Part shown: piece by piece, positions 20,987-31,795 of the stretch | Position numbering within the stretch: position 1 is the stretch's first letter | Layout of the letters: each line of letters opens with the position of its first letter | Notes under the pieces: generated by a model | Database searches by the model: none | Seen by the model: only the letters and a program-made list of their open reading frames with translations | What the model was told of the DNA's origin: nothing | NCBI GenBank assembly: GCA_963971575.1 | Contig: OZ020618.1 | Span: 250,501 to 314,500, forward strand | Direction: 5' to 3' | From: Liopterus haemorrhoidalis | Lineage: Eukaryota > Arthropoda > Insecta > Coleoptera > Dytiscidae | Length of the DNA stretch: 64,000 bases | Made by a program: the position numbers and the translations under genes

Positions 20987-21286
20987 TAAGCTGTTCACTT
21001 TTGTAAGAACAAACCTAGAGGGAATTTTGTTTTCAATAGTTTGTACCTTTGAAGCTGTATGTCATGTTGGTATTGAAAAATGTCACTTTTTTAAAATGTC
21101 GCTCCATTTGACATATGTTATAATGAAAAATGATATTTTAATTATAATGATCATAACCTTATCAACCTAAAGTCGGTTTTACAGCGTAAGGAATATTTTT
21201 AATTGACATTTAAAGTCAGTAACACACCATAAAAGTAACCAAAATAACCAGATCTAGTGTGTTCTTACAAAAGTGAACCGCTTATA
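20985..21286. mobile_element. TA-flanked MITE family M3
   Basis: TIR TATAAGCTGTTCACTTTTG and CAAAAGTGAACCGCTTATA with continued pairing through GTAAGAACA/TGTTCTTAC. Has the internal word CCAGATCTAGT, echoing AGATTTTGCAATCTAGTTAC in M1. 302 bp. Confidence 0.88.
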
Positions 21287-21603
21287 ATCTGTCTGATTTT
21301 GTAATACGAAACTAGATCTGGTTACTTTGGTGACTGTTGTGGTGTAAATAGACTTTTATGGAAACATGTGAACTTGTAAATCTGGCTTTTAAATTTATGG
21401 TTAAGTATTATTATATCGAGGTTATATTCAATCAAAAACTACATAATCAGATAACAAATTGACATGTCAAAATTGTGACTGACCTGTCAAATATTTGAAA
21501 GGTGCCACTTCAGAATTACCGCCCTAAGATGATATTTTAAATATACAACATAAAAAATGAAGTTTCCCTGTTAGTTTCGTATTACAAAATGAGACAGATA
21601 ATA
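21285..21603. mobile_element. TA-flanked MITE family M4
   Basis: TIR starts TAATCTGTCTGATTTTGTAA and ends TTACAAAATGAGACAGATAA, about 30 bp with GTTTCGTATTAC continuing inward. Follows M3 head to tail with overlapping TA. Also contains CTAGATCTGGTTAC near its left end. Confidence 0.88.
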
Positions 21604-22846
21604 GCAATTTTATGCATTTAAATTATAACCTTTTTAAAAACATTAATTTTGAAACGTCAAATTTGAATTTACCGCAAAATTTATTTAATTTTAAATTATA
21701 AACTTTAATTTGATAGTGTGAAACCGGACGCGCTCGCAGCGCCATCTACTTCGTTCTTTAAAAAAATAGAGTATAGGCGTGTCAACCCATAGCCGTAGGG
21801 ATTAGTTTTTCACATTACGCATCTTACTTAAAGGATTAACAAAAACAAGTATACTTATTTATACTTAGTACTTAAACATATGTATGCGCTACTGACCGTT
21901 GACTGTTTACAACGTGGTTGTAAACATGAACCCTAGTTCTTTTGTAGTCTAACAATGTGACTATAGTTAAACGGGATAATTGTTTTATGCCGATCTTCAA
22001 AAATAATATAGTATGTTTTATATCCATACATATTGGAATATAATTTTAAGCGTAAAAGAGCCTCCGTTTTCCAGATTTCATGACCATATTTTCAGCCTGT
22101 ATACATTCAGGAGTAATATGGTCAGTATTACGTCCATTTTCAGAATACACAGAAAGACACCTACAGTTTAAAGCCGGTTGCGAACGGCTAAGTAGAACCT
22201 GTAATATTTTTTACACAAACTATTTGATATAAGAAGTTGAACCCACGTCCACACCCTTGCTAGAGGTTAAACGGCAAGTACAAACGTTTTATCGTTTGTT
22301 ACTAATTTTATTTTAGTTGGTTTTGTTGAGAAAGCTGCAATGTGTGGTGTTAGACCTACCGTTATAATTTTGATTTGGTTATTTTTCTCGATTTGTATCA
22401 ACTCATGAAAAATGACAGTAATACGTACATTTATTTCGATACATTTAAGTACGGTATATATATCACAACATCCATATATTTGTATGGTACAGTTAGTTGA
22501 GTACAACTAGAATATCTTTAGAATGATGCTTTTAACCGGTAATGAACCGGTTCAATAACAGATTTATCGGGTTCACATTTAACTAAGACCGGTCATCAGA
22601 TCAGATTCATTTCAATTATTTCAAATGTTACGGTTCAAATTAATTATAATCTAGTGTACAACTATTTATTCAAGTTTAAAATTAAATTACAAAAATAAAA
22701 ATGAGTATATGTTCGATATTTTAACGAAATATCGATTTTTTTACATCGATATTGCAAAAACCAATATCGAGTATTTCTTTCCACCCCACTCCCACCCTCG
22801 TCAAGTGATTTCATCTCTCAGATTTCATTTTTTTTTTACTTGATCC
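21604..22846. other. Intergenic stretch with an M1-like terminal scar
   Basis: AAAGCCGGTTGCGAACGGCTAAG near 22171 resembles a decayed M1 end, without partner. 22560-22790 is AT-rich. No gene is recognised. Confidence 0.35.
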
Positions 22847-22854
22847 TTCAAGGT

Positions 22855-24168
22855 TAGGGTGACCATTCGTCCCGCTTTATGCGGGACAGTCCCGCATTTT
22901 GATTGGATGTCCCGCTTTAAGACACGTCCCGCAAAAGTCCCGCATTCTAACTTTTGATTTCTTGACTTGTATTTGAGGAGATGAGGACCTTTTTTTTGCT
23001 CTTCACTTAGATTTGGGAGGTGAGGACCTTTTTTTTTGTTCTTCACTTAGATTTGGGAGGTGAGGACCTTTTTTTTTGTTCTTCACTTAGATTTGGGAGG
23101 TGAGGACCTTTTTTTTTGTTCTTCACTTAGATTTGGGAGGTGAGGACCTTTTTTTTTGTTCTTCACTTAGATTTGGGAGGTGAGGACCTTTTTTTTGCAC
23201 TTCACTTATATTTGGAAAGTGACTTTTTTTGCTTTGTCCCGCATTGCCTTCTTAATACTCCCCCCCGTATGGTATTTTTGATGTTTTTTTTTTTATTGGC
23301 TTATTCGATTGTAGTATATATCTTCAAGAGTATCCCATTAAAATTTCAAGTTAATCGGAGCAAAATTGACTGAGATATACTCATTTAATACTAGTACCTA
23401 TTATTTGTTTTTTCGCGCCTATCGTATGTATGTGGCGTTGTATCGCTTTTGTGCGCATGTGGCTTTAATATCGATATCAGCTGCTTTATACTCTTAGAGA
23501 GGGGACACGTGACGAATATCTTTGATACATATATTGAAATATGCATGTATATAAGCTATATATGTAAAAATATTCTTTATTTTTAACGCGTTTTCTGAAA
23601 AATAGCTTTTTTTGATGCGGTTGTACATCATAACTCAAAAACTAATGAATGGATCTTTCTGAAATTTTGCACACTTCTTTATAAATCATTTTATTAGGTA
23701 GTGACGTTGAGTTTTTGCTTTTATTTTGAATAAATTTTTTTTTTATAACCATTTTTCCGATTACCAAACACGATTTTTTACGTTTTTTTTCGATTTTTTG
23801 ACTTTAAAGTCGTACCAAAAATTTAAAACTCAATTTAATAAAAAAAAACTCGACGTCACTACCTGAAGAAACTTTTAAACTAACCAAAACTTTTTGAATT
23901 ATATGTTTCAGATGATTGTGTCACTAGATATCGTGTACACCGCAAATCAAGTTTTTTTTTGGAGTGTTTACTAAAAAATGACGCCAATGGCTCATTTTTC
24001 AATATTTTTCAATAAAAATTTAACGCAATACTCTTCAAGTGTTGTTCTTTAAGATAGACTTTCACCCATTTAGCTTACCTTTACCAGATTTCCACAAATC
24101 GTTCTTAAAAATATGCTTAAAAAATGCAAAATTAACCATACCCCCCCCTTAAGAAAATGGTCACCCTA
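22855..24168. mobile_element. hAT-type element with TAGGGTGACC ends
   Basis: Ends TAGGGTGACCATT and AATGGTCACCCTA, flanked by perfect TTCAAGGT octamers (22847-22854, 24169-24176). 1314 bp. Near the left end are short inverted words CCCGCTTTATGCGGGAC and TCCCGCATT. It carries a 40-bp minisatellite and no transposase. Confidence 0.9.
22975..23215. repeat. 40-bp minisatellite inside the hAT element
   Basis: About six units beginning TGAGGACCTTTTTTTT and containing CTTCACTTAGATTTGGGAGG, at 22982, 23021, 23061, 23101, 23141 and 23181. Units are almost identical. A related, diverged unit family lies at 25380-25610, 33005-33120 and (inverted) 40680-40765. Confidence 0.92.
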
Positions 24169-24176
24169 TTCAAGGT

Positions 24177-25335
24177 CAACAACGCATCAATCGAAGTAAG
24201 AAAACTATTTGCTAACTCCATTGCCAACTTACAACATGGCGGCACAATAAGATTTTAATGTGGAATATTTAACTGCCATCATCGACAATTAAAATATTTA
24301 AAGTCTGTTTCTTTGATTTAAGCGGAACTAGATTTTGAAAATTAGTAACTTTTCACGTTTAAATGAGGCTTTTGATCATTTGACCAAAAACGGGATATTG
24401 TGAAAATTTTCAAAACTAAAATTCCATTTATTAAAATTATTTTTTTGTTAGAATTTTAGCAATATCGATGTAAATCATCCGATGTTATCATCAATGTCAG
24501 TTATCAATATCTTGAACCGATACTCATTCCTATATAAAAGTCAGATTTTGATTGATACGATCAGAATGACATTGTTTTTTTTTTTTTTTTTCTTAAGCGT
24601 CATCTTAAACTTGAATGTGTGTATGTGTGTGTGTGTGTGTGTAAAATTCTGTACAAAACTGACATAAAGTGTTCGAAAAATAGGTTTTTCTATAAGTCTT
24701 AACTGAAAATATTGTTATAGTACATTCACGAGTATAGGATTAGTGAGGGGAAAAAACACAAAGTTGTGTTAGACGATCCGACGATATCACACACTAGAAC
24801 AGCAGTGGCCAAACTGCTATTAGCTTAATTCTGTTGGCTATGGGCACATAAATCTTGAAAATTATTTTCCAAAAAATCTATATACTTTACAGTAGTCAAA
24901 TTTCCTTCATAGAAATACGGCCCTATTTCCTAGAATTCCAAGCATGTGTATTTTCTCGTAAAATATCTCTTGCTTGCAGCAGAATTTCTAAAAATATATT
25001 ACGCAATGTAATGCGAAACATAAAATAAAGAATAAGTGTTTAAACAGTAATAGATATTTATTCGAACAATATTTGTAACCAAAATACTTGGTAATTTTTA
25101 CTTTTGTTTTTATTATATGTTAGTTTTTAATCGTACTATTTTTATAAGTTTGTAGCGTTGATATTTCTGTTATTAAAAAAATTTCATTTTAAACATGTTT
25201 AGTTTTTTATAAAGACAAAATAATCGTTATTTCAATGGCCTAACAATGTACAGGTATTCCATTAAAAAAATGTTTATTTTCAAAATATCTGGTTAACGAA
25301 ACATACAAAAATATTTTTGAGTCTGTTATGATCAG
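24177..25335. other. Intergenic stretch, M1-related scar and microsatellites
   Basis: AAGTCTGTTTCTTTGATTTA at 24301 with GCGGAACTAGATTTTG is the left end of the M2 relative of M1; a right end was not found. Homopolymer T (24574-24591) and a TG run (24616-24642) follow. 24800-24830 (CAGCAGTGGCCAAACTGC) looks like a lone hAT end. Confidence 0.45.
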
Positions 25336-25615
25336 AGGCGCACACAAGGCTGGGTCCAAGGGATCCGGACCCTTCCCGCACTGTGAGAAGTGAGGAGTTT
25401 TTTTTTTGCTCTTCACTCACTTAAAATTTAGAAGAGAGGACCACCTTTTGTTGTTTTTTGCTCTTCACTTAAAACTTAGAAGTGAGGACCTTTTTTTTGC
25501 TCTTCACTTAAAATTTAGAAGTGAGGACCTATTTTTGTTTTTTTTTTTCTCTTCACTTAAAACTTAGAAGTGAGGATCTTTTTTTTTGCTCTTCACTTGA
25601 AATTTTGCCCTGTGT
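25336..25615. repeat. Minisatellite-bearing dispersed repeat
   Basis: Starts CAGAGGCGCACACAAGGC and ends AAATTTTGCCCTGTG. Between are five or six diverged units containing CTCTTCACTTAAAA and AGAAGTGAGGACC, cognate with the 40-bp array at 22975. An inverted copy with fewer units spans about 40605-40800. Confidence 0.75.
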
Positions 25616-26063
25616 TACGCGCTAATAGCTACGATGCGCCCAATATTTTGATATAAAATGGCGAGTATTGTTCAGGCGTTCAGTGTAGGAAAGGTTGCAG
25701 TTCTTCGTCTCTGGTAATGAAATGTGGCAGGACGCTGGTGTGTGATAGCGTCGGGACGCCTGTTGGGAGCGGTGGCGTCTACCACCGCGACATCCTACAT
25801 GTTTATAAGTGTATGTTCCCCAACACATAGTGCCTTACAATCTATCCTGCGTACAATTTGTAGACATATATAATATACAGTGGACAGTGAACAGAGATGT
25901 CCTCAACTAAAGCTGATTTCCAGGCTAAGCATTACTCGCACCGGGCTTCAAACCCCTGCACATCAACCACCAACGCAATATTAAAATTACCTACAACTCA
26001 GGTTATACACTTTCGATTTATGTAATTACATTAAAAATTAATACAACTGTTACATTTATGTAA
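25616..26063. other. Intergenic, short palindrome before an LTR
   Basis: A 68-codon minus-strand frame (25622-25828) is not recognised. CAACTGTTACAT at 26045 mirrors ATGTAACAGTTG at 26063, so another LTR-like end (CTGTTACA, 26047-26054) precedes the LTR. Confidence 0.35.
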
Positions 26064-26705
26064 TGTAACAGTTGCACCACCAGAATTATTTTGATAACAA
26101 AGATATTATTCATAACAGTTCATAAAGATTCTATGTTAACAGTTTTATCATGAAGATTAGACAGACTATAAATAAAAACATTAGCAAAATAAGTGTGGTA
26201 TAAATAGGAATGAAAATTAATAATAAGTGACTCGGTTCCTGGCTGTGGTCTGGTGTATATGTAATGCATCAGACGCAGTCAAGAGCTGAGTCCGGTCGAC
26301 CACGTAAGTTTATTTTTGTACCTTATATTTTATTATTTGAATAGTTGCTGACTGACTTGGTTCCTGGCTGTGGTCTGGTGTATATGTAATACATAAGATC
26401 CAGTCAAGAGCTGAGTCCGGTCGATCATGTAAGTTTTATATTTTATTTTAAAATGTCCTGTCTTCATTTGATAATCACGCAATTAATTTATAAATTTATA
26501 AATATTAAATTTTGTTTTTCTTTTTTTTTTTCTTTTTTTTTTCTTTTTACATAATAAATTGACTATTATAAATTTTCCCACTTCTTTGACTTTAAAATTC
26601 CCATCAACAGAGAAGCAGGTAAAATCAGATCAAATTATTTTCCTAGTTTTGTCTAAACTAGGTGGTGCCAACGGTGGGATTCTTTAGTAGCTTTTGATTG
26701 TTACA
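26064..26705 (+). mobile_element. Probable 5' LTR of an LTR retrotransposon
   Basis: Starts TGTAACAG and ends CTGTTACA-like (here TTGTTACA), the inverted TG...CA ends of an LTR, and is followed after a short spacer by a sequence complementary to the 3' end of tRNA-Leu. It contains TATAAATAG (26199-26207) and a TSS-like region after it. A 125-bp direct duplication (CTCGGTTCCTGGCTGTGG at 26231; CTTGGTTCCTGG at 26356) lies in the R/U5 part. No second LTR or gag-pol frame was found. Confidence 0.6.
26199..26207 (+). promoter_or_regulatory. TATA box of the LTR
   Basis: TATAAATAG in the expected position for an LTR promoter; transcription would start about 25-30 bp downstream, just before the duplicated GTTCCTGGCTGTGG block. 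Confidence 0.5.
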
Positions 26706-26708
26706 TTT

Positions 26709-27770
26709 TTGGTGGCAGCGGTGGGATTTTTTATTAAGAGATCTTTTAGTAGCTTTTGTCTGTTACAATTTGGTGGCAGCAGTGGGATTTTTTATTAAGA
26801 GATCTTTTAGTAGCTTTTGTCTGTTACAATTTAGTGGCAGCGGTGGGTTTTTTTATTAAGGGATCTTTTAGTAGCTTTTGTCTGTTACAATTTGGTGGCA
26901 GCAGTGGGATTTTTATTAAGAGATCTATTAGAAGGTTTTGCCTGTTACAATTTGGTGTCCAGCGGTGGGATTTTTTATTAAGAGATCTTTTAGTAGCTTT
27001 TGTCTGTTACAATTTGGTGCCAGCAGTGGGATTTTTTATTAAGAGATCTTTTAGTAGGTTTTGTCTGTTACAATTTGGTGGCAGCGGTGGTATTTTTAAT
27101 TAAGAGATCTTTTAGTAGCTTTTGTCTGTCACAATTTGGTGTCCAGCGGTGGGATTTTTTATTAAGAGATCTTTTAGTAGGTTTTGTCTGTTACAATTTG
27201 GTGGCAGCGGTGGTATTTTTAATTAAGAGATCTTTTAGTAGCTTTTGTCTGTCACAATTTGGTGTCCAGCGGTGGGATTTTTTATTAAGAGATCTTTTAG
27301 TAGCTTTTGTCTGTTACAATTTGGTGCCAGCAGTGGGATTTTTTATTAAGAGATCTTTTAGTAGGTTTTGTCTGTTACAATTTGGTGGCAGCGGTGGTAT
27401 TTTTAATTAAGAGATCTTTTAGTAGCTTTTGTCTGTCACAATTTGGTGTCCAGCGGTGGGATTTTTTATTAAGAGATCTTTTAGTAGCTTTTGTCTGTTA
27501 CAATTTGGTGCCAGCAGTGGGATTTTTTATTAAGAGATCTTTTAGTAGGTTTTGTCTGTTACAATTTGGTGGCAGCGGTGGTATTTTTAATTAAGAGATC
27601 TTTTAGTAGCTTTTGTCTGTCACAATTTGGTGTCCAGCGGTGGGATTTTTTATTAAGAGATCTTTTAGTAGGTTTTGTCTGTTACAGTTTGGTGGCAGCG
27701 GTGGGATTTTTTATTAAGAGATCTTTTAGTAGCTTTTGTCTGTTACAATTTGGTGGCAGCGGTGGGATAC
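26709..27770 (+). repeat. Tandem array of LTR-end/primer-binding-site units (18 x ~61 bp)
   Basis: Each unit holds TGGTGGCAGCGGTGGGAT (or variants TGGTGTCCAGCGG, TGGTGCCAGCAGTGG) followed by TTTTTATTAAGAGATC, TTTTAGTAGC and TTTTGTCTGTTACAATT. Units start near 26709, 26771, 26832, 26893, then about every 61 bp to 27750; a degenerate unit precedes at 26661. A 184-bp three-unit higher-order repeat recurs (same triplet at about 27013, 27320, 27504). Because the unit length is close to a multiple of three, long repetitive frames arise by chance; they are not genes. Confidence 0.93.
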
Positions 27771-27807
27771 GCAAATTGCGCGCCTGGAAAACAGCTTAGG
27801 ACGGCAG

Positions 27808-27848
27808 AATGCCCGGATGAGTCGCAGTGGGTCGCGAGGCCGGGCATT
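27808..27848 (+). other. GC-rich hairpin in the retrotransposon leader
   Basis: AATGCCCGG pairs with CCGGGCATT across a 23-nt loop, directly after the last primer-binding site. Such stems in leaders often serve dimerisation or packaging. That role is inference. Confidence 0.45.
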
Positions 27849-27929
27849 TTGCGGTCTTGGGACGGACAGTTCGGCACCTTAGCCAAAGAATTTCACACAT
27901 GGTCCCGACATACAATCATTTCATTATAA

Positions 27930-28010
27930 ATATAACATCTATTATAATATACATATATTTATATCATATATACTTATATATTATATTATCATATATATAT
28001 ATATAGTACA
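27930..28010. repeat. AT microsatellite
   Basis: TATA/ATAT-rich run ending in a perfect (AT) tract near 27990-28004. Confidence 0.8.
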
Positions 28011-28069
28011 CGTAGTTTATTCGTTCAGATAATCACAGATAGTAAGAAGGCTTATATAGTCAATCGCCC

Positions 28070-28300
28070 AAACTTTCGTTTTATTTAAAAAAAAACTGAT
28101 TGTGCGGAAAAATATGCGCAAAAATAAGCGGAATTATTGTGCTAAAATACGTATCACGCAAAGATAATGCGCGAAAAAAAGCGCAGAAATAACGCGAGAA
28201 TATAATGTGCGCATGTTACACGCATAATAACATGCGGAAATTTCCCGCAGAAATAACGCGTTAATATAAAGAGTAAACATAACGCAAAAATAAAATAAAA
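28070..28300. repeat. Degenerate GCG-A-rich short repeat
   Basis: GCGCAAAAATAA-like words recur every 13-22 bp with variation (GCGGAAATTTCCCGC, AGCGCAGAAATAACGCG). CpG is dense here in contrast to the surroundings. Confidence 0.5.
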
Positions 28301-29078
28301 TAAAAAAAAAGTAATAAATTTAAACTCATCCATTAGAGAAAATTTTTTAATTTTATTTGTATTAGTGCTGAGAACCGAAACTGGTTTTTCGGGTACCCGG
28401 TTTCAAGTAAAACCGGGTCTGTAATTTTCGAGAACCCATTTTGGATATCTGGTTCCGGATATGTAGTTTCGGATGAAAATTTATTAAATTTTATTACGCC
28501 TAACAAATTTTTCTGCAACCCGCAAAGCTTCAAAGCAATGTGGGTCACAATCTGTCAAAACAGACCGTGAAATTCCAATCAAAATTCCAGTCGATAAACA
28601 GAACTCATTCACCACATTTAAATGATGCAAAAATATGGTTGTATTTGTTGTCAATAAAATGTCTTTGCGCACATATTAATTACGATAATAAAGGTAATTT
28701 CCCTGGAGAAAACTAAAGGTTATCATAAAATACAGCCTAGTTTTAAAATGTCGAACCGTTGAAAATTAACACACGATAGAAATCTACTAAAAAATCTCTA
28801 GTAAATATTTATGAAAATATATTTAAATATTAAAATCAATAAACAAGGAAGTCATCGAACAAAAGGAGTGTGTATTGTCTGCAGGATGTGTGATGTGATG
28901 GCAGCTGCGGCCATAACAAGGATAACGGACACCAAAGGACCTTATCAACTCACTTTGTACGCCCGGCTGAACTCACTATCTCAATCAAACACGTCCTCAA
29001 CTGTGAGACACTTCCATTATCTCGCAATCACATTCAATTCTTATCTATACACAATTATATACAGTTATATAAATAAAA
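28301..29078. other. Intergenic, no gene recognised
   Basis: 28380-28470 has repeated GGTTTC/ACCCGGT words. Minus-strand frames at 28333-28672 and a plus frame at 28811-29104 match nothing I know. Confidence 0.35.
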
Positions 29079-29231
29079 CTGAGGTGCCCGTATCCGTGTG
29101 GTGATATTTTGGCGCCTGGAGGTGACAAATTATTAAGGCTGCCAACTTATTACGAATAATTTGCCGGTTTTATTGCATATACCGCCTCGCCTAACAGTCT
29201 TTTCCTTATATTTCGAAGTGCATAGTTACTT

Positions 29232-29980
29232 ATAAGGGAAATTTTTAAAATCGCAGCCCCATATGCGGCAAAGCTAGAACACTCGAAAGTGACATTAAAC
29301 TGTAAATCGTGTATTTGTTTACATGAAAATGAACACGAGTTGTATTTTTCCTGTTTTCCGACCTTTTTTTAATTTAAAGGTAATCTACGATTTACAAGAT
29401 ATGTAATAATATACTATTCTAAAGAAATTTCAAGGAAATTTTTAGTTATTCATTGAATTTTTAATTCTTTTTGACTGTCTGTCAATATAATAACAACAAA
29501 AATATGGTAAATATATTAGTAAAAATTAATATCTCTGCCTGAAAAAGTAGAAGGGCCTTTTAATATATTGATGATTTGGGCAAATTTTGGGTGGGATAAA
29601 TGCTTTTTTTCAGTCTCTTCTTGGATGTAAAAAATCACTTTCCATAAAATGCAACGAGGAAACATGTATGCATGGGCTTGGATTTTTGTCCATTTTTAGT
29701 TTTTGGGTCCAAACCTACGATCCACTTTCTGCCTCCAAACGTCCTTTCAATTGATATTTTTTTTTCGATTTAGGTAAATTATGGAATGTTTAAGAAGGAT
29801 TCTTCCTTATTCACGATTTATATTACCGCGCACAACAAAATTAATTGTTTTTTTCCATGATTCACAAAAATAAAACACAAACAAAAAAACACGTATTTCT
29901 CCATTGAACAAAACAATGTCACTTTCGTATCTTCCGCAAATTGCCACCAGATGTAAAGGCGCTTAGGAAGTTTCCCTTAT
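29232..29980. mobile_element. TIR element with ATAAGGGAAA ends
   Basis: ATAAGGGAAATTT at the left and TTTCCCTTAT at the right, with a second inverted pair just inside (CGAAAGTGACATT near 29285; AATGTCACTTTCG near 29915). Confidence 0.55.
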
Positions 29981-30317
29981 GTCAAAGTGGGGAGTGGAGA
30001 TCTCTTCCAATGTTGGCTACTGCACGAATTAGAATTGCTTTCTGGAACAGGTGCTTATATTTATTTTATAAATAACTTAAACACCTCGCGACCGAGCTGT
30101 TTCTGAATGGGAGACAATAAATATGTTTCCGGGACGATTTTAGGTACCGATATTAAAGCGGGACATTGATAAGTAAACCGAAAAGCCTAATAAACAGTTT
30201 AAAGCCTTTAAACACTTCGGGCGCAGAGTTGGTAAAGGCGCAAGAAAGAGATGAGGTCTAAAAATAACGCCTCCTTTTTTTTGGTCATCACTGCGATCCG
30301 TCTTCTTTTTACTTGCC

Positions 30318-31015
30318 CATCCTTAATATATAAGGGGCAAGTATTGTAATCGCGAAAATTTTCGATGTCGAGATTTTGACTGATGACCACGTTTCATGGT
30401 CCAGGGAATCCAAAAAACCTATTTTCGAAGTGCCGTCCGTATGTGTGTGTGTGTGTGTGTCTGTCTGTCTGTGTGTCTGTCTGTGTGTGTGTATACACGA
30501 TAACTCAAAAACGGTTTAACTTAAAGAGTTCGTTCTGGTACTAAAAAATTCTCCTATTAAATAGGAAGAACCCTATTGTTTTTTATGAAAATCAGTTGAC
30601 TAGAAATGGGAGTTTACTCGTGTCGATTTTAATATTTTTGCGAATATTTAGCAACAGAAAAATATTTCGAAAAAATTTATTGAACAAAAGTTACTATAAA
30701 TGCAATAACTAATAACTTTTATTTGAGACGTTTTTTGATAACACGAAAAATTTCGAATTTTTTTTGTAAAATTATTTAAAATTTTTCAAGTCTCAATTTT
30801 TTCATACTTATATGTAACGTTTCCATGGTCATGATAATTAATTCGTAACTAGTAAAGCAAGCCTTGGACAAAAATTTGTATAGAACATAATTTGATGTAT
30901 TTTTGAAAATTTATCTAAATATTTAATTTATTTTTTTTTTTAAATTTACATTTTTTTTTAAATATTTTTTTATGGGAGGGCAAGTCTAGCGGAGGTTTCC
31001 CTTCGCCACTGGTTT
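30318..31015 (+). repeat. GT-microsatellite repeat family, fullest copy
   Basis: Runs from CTTAATATATAAGGGGCAAG to TCGCCACTGG and includes a GT/CTGT run (30440-30490). Matches the reverse complement of 13871-14335. 30640-30840 carries element E sequence, including the single-copy CTTATATG that is the empty site for hAT H1 copy 1. Confidence 0.7.
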
Positions 31016-31273
31016 TATTTAGTTAAGGATGGGGGCACAAGACTGGTACTTTGCCTCAGGCGCAGAAATACATTTGTCACAACATTCAAAAAACTTTTTT
31101 AAAGAACACAATTGTCAATGAACGTAAAAAAAATTTGGCTTCTGGGTCCTTCCAAGAAATAATTTGACTTCTGAGACCCCCCAAGACAAAAATGTTGGGT
31201 GCGTTGGGTGTGTTGAATATTTGGGGGCCTATGGGGGACAATTTTACTTAATTCCTAAATACGGGCACCTCAG

Positions 31274-31795
31274 CAAGTACTAAATAAACCCTCCTCTCCT
31301 AACACATTCTTAAACTAATATTATCGCGTATGTTAAAGCTTGAGAAGAAAGCGTAATATAGTAATAAACCCCGGCCCCATAACCGCGCGTGGGTTGCATT
31401 TAGACGGGACAGGGTATAAATAGTATGCGTGCGTGCATGTGCGGGCTTGTGCGTGCATAGACTGATCAATAGCGGGCGCGTTACGTTGCATAGATACCAG
31501 GACATCGACCTAATTATGTATATTTCAAACACAACACATAAATAAATGCAACGGAACGCCCGCTGATAAATGGACGGCAAAAGCAGACGGCGCAAATGTA
31601 TATGGACATGGGATGTAAAAAGAAAACGCCATGCGAAAAAAATCCGCCATGTTAAAAGTACGATAAACACCAAGATATTAACTATCGTACCAAAAGCAAC
31701 CGGACACTTCTCCAAATGTAAGTACATATATCTTCCAAGTCAAGCCTGGCTTATAATAACTCCATAACGCATAAATATACAACAATGGGTTTGAC
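31274..31795. other. Intergenic, no gene recognised
   Basis: A 142-codon minus-strand frame (31299-31727) and a plus frame (31570-31767) overlap antiparallel. Composition is low-complexity and hydrophobic; I find no family motif. Confidence 0.35.

Larger units (their letters stand above)
29079..31273. mobile_element. Candidate 2.2-kb element with CTGAGGTGCCCGTAT ends
   Basis: CTGAGGTGCCCGTAT (29079-29093) is exactly inverted as ATACGGGCACCTCAG (31259-31273). Two further repeats lie between (29232-29980, 30318-31015). No clear target duplication and no transposase, so this may be a composite. Confidence 0.4.

Noticed and set aside
26756..27929. Series of 84-136 codon frames (LLRDLLVAFVCYN type)
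   Set aside because: They follow the 61-bp PBS array; period and frame opening are incidental.
31299..31727. 142-codon hydrophobic frame
   Set aside because: No family motif, no splice context, overlaps an antiparallel frame; likely chance in AT-rich DNA.
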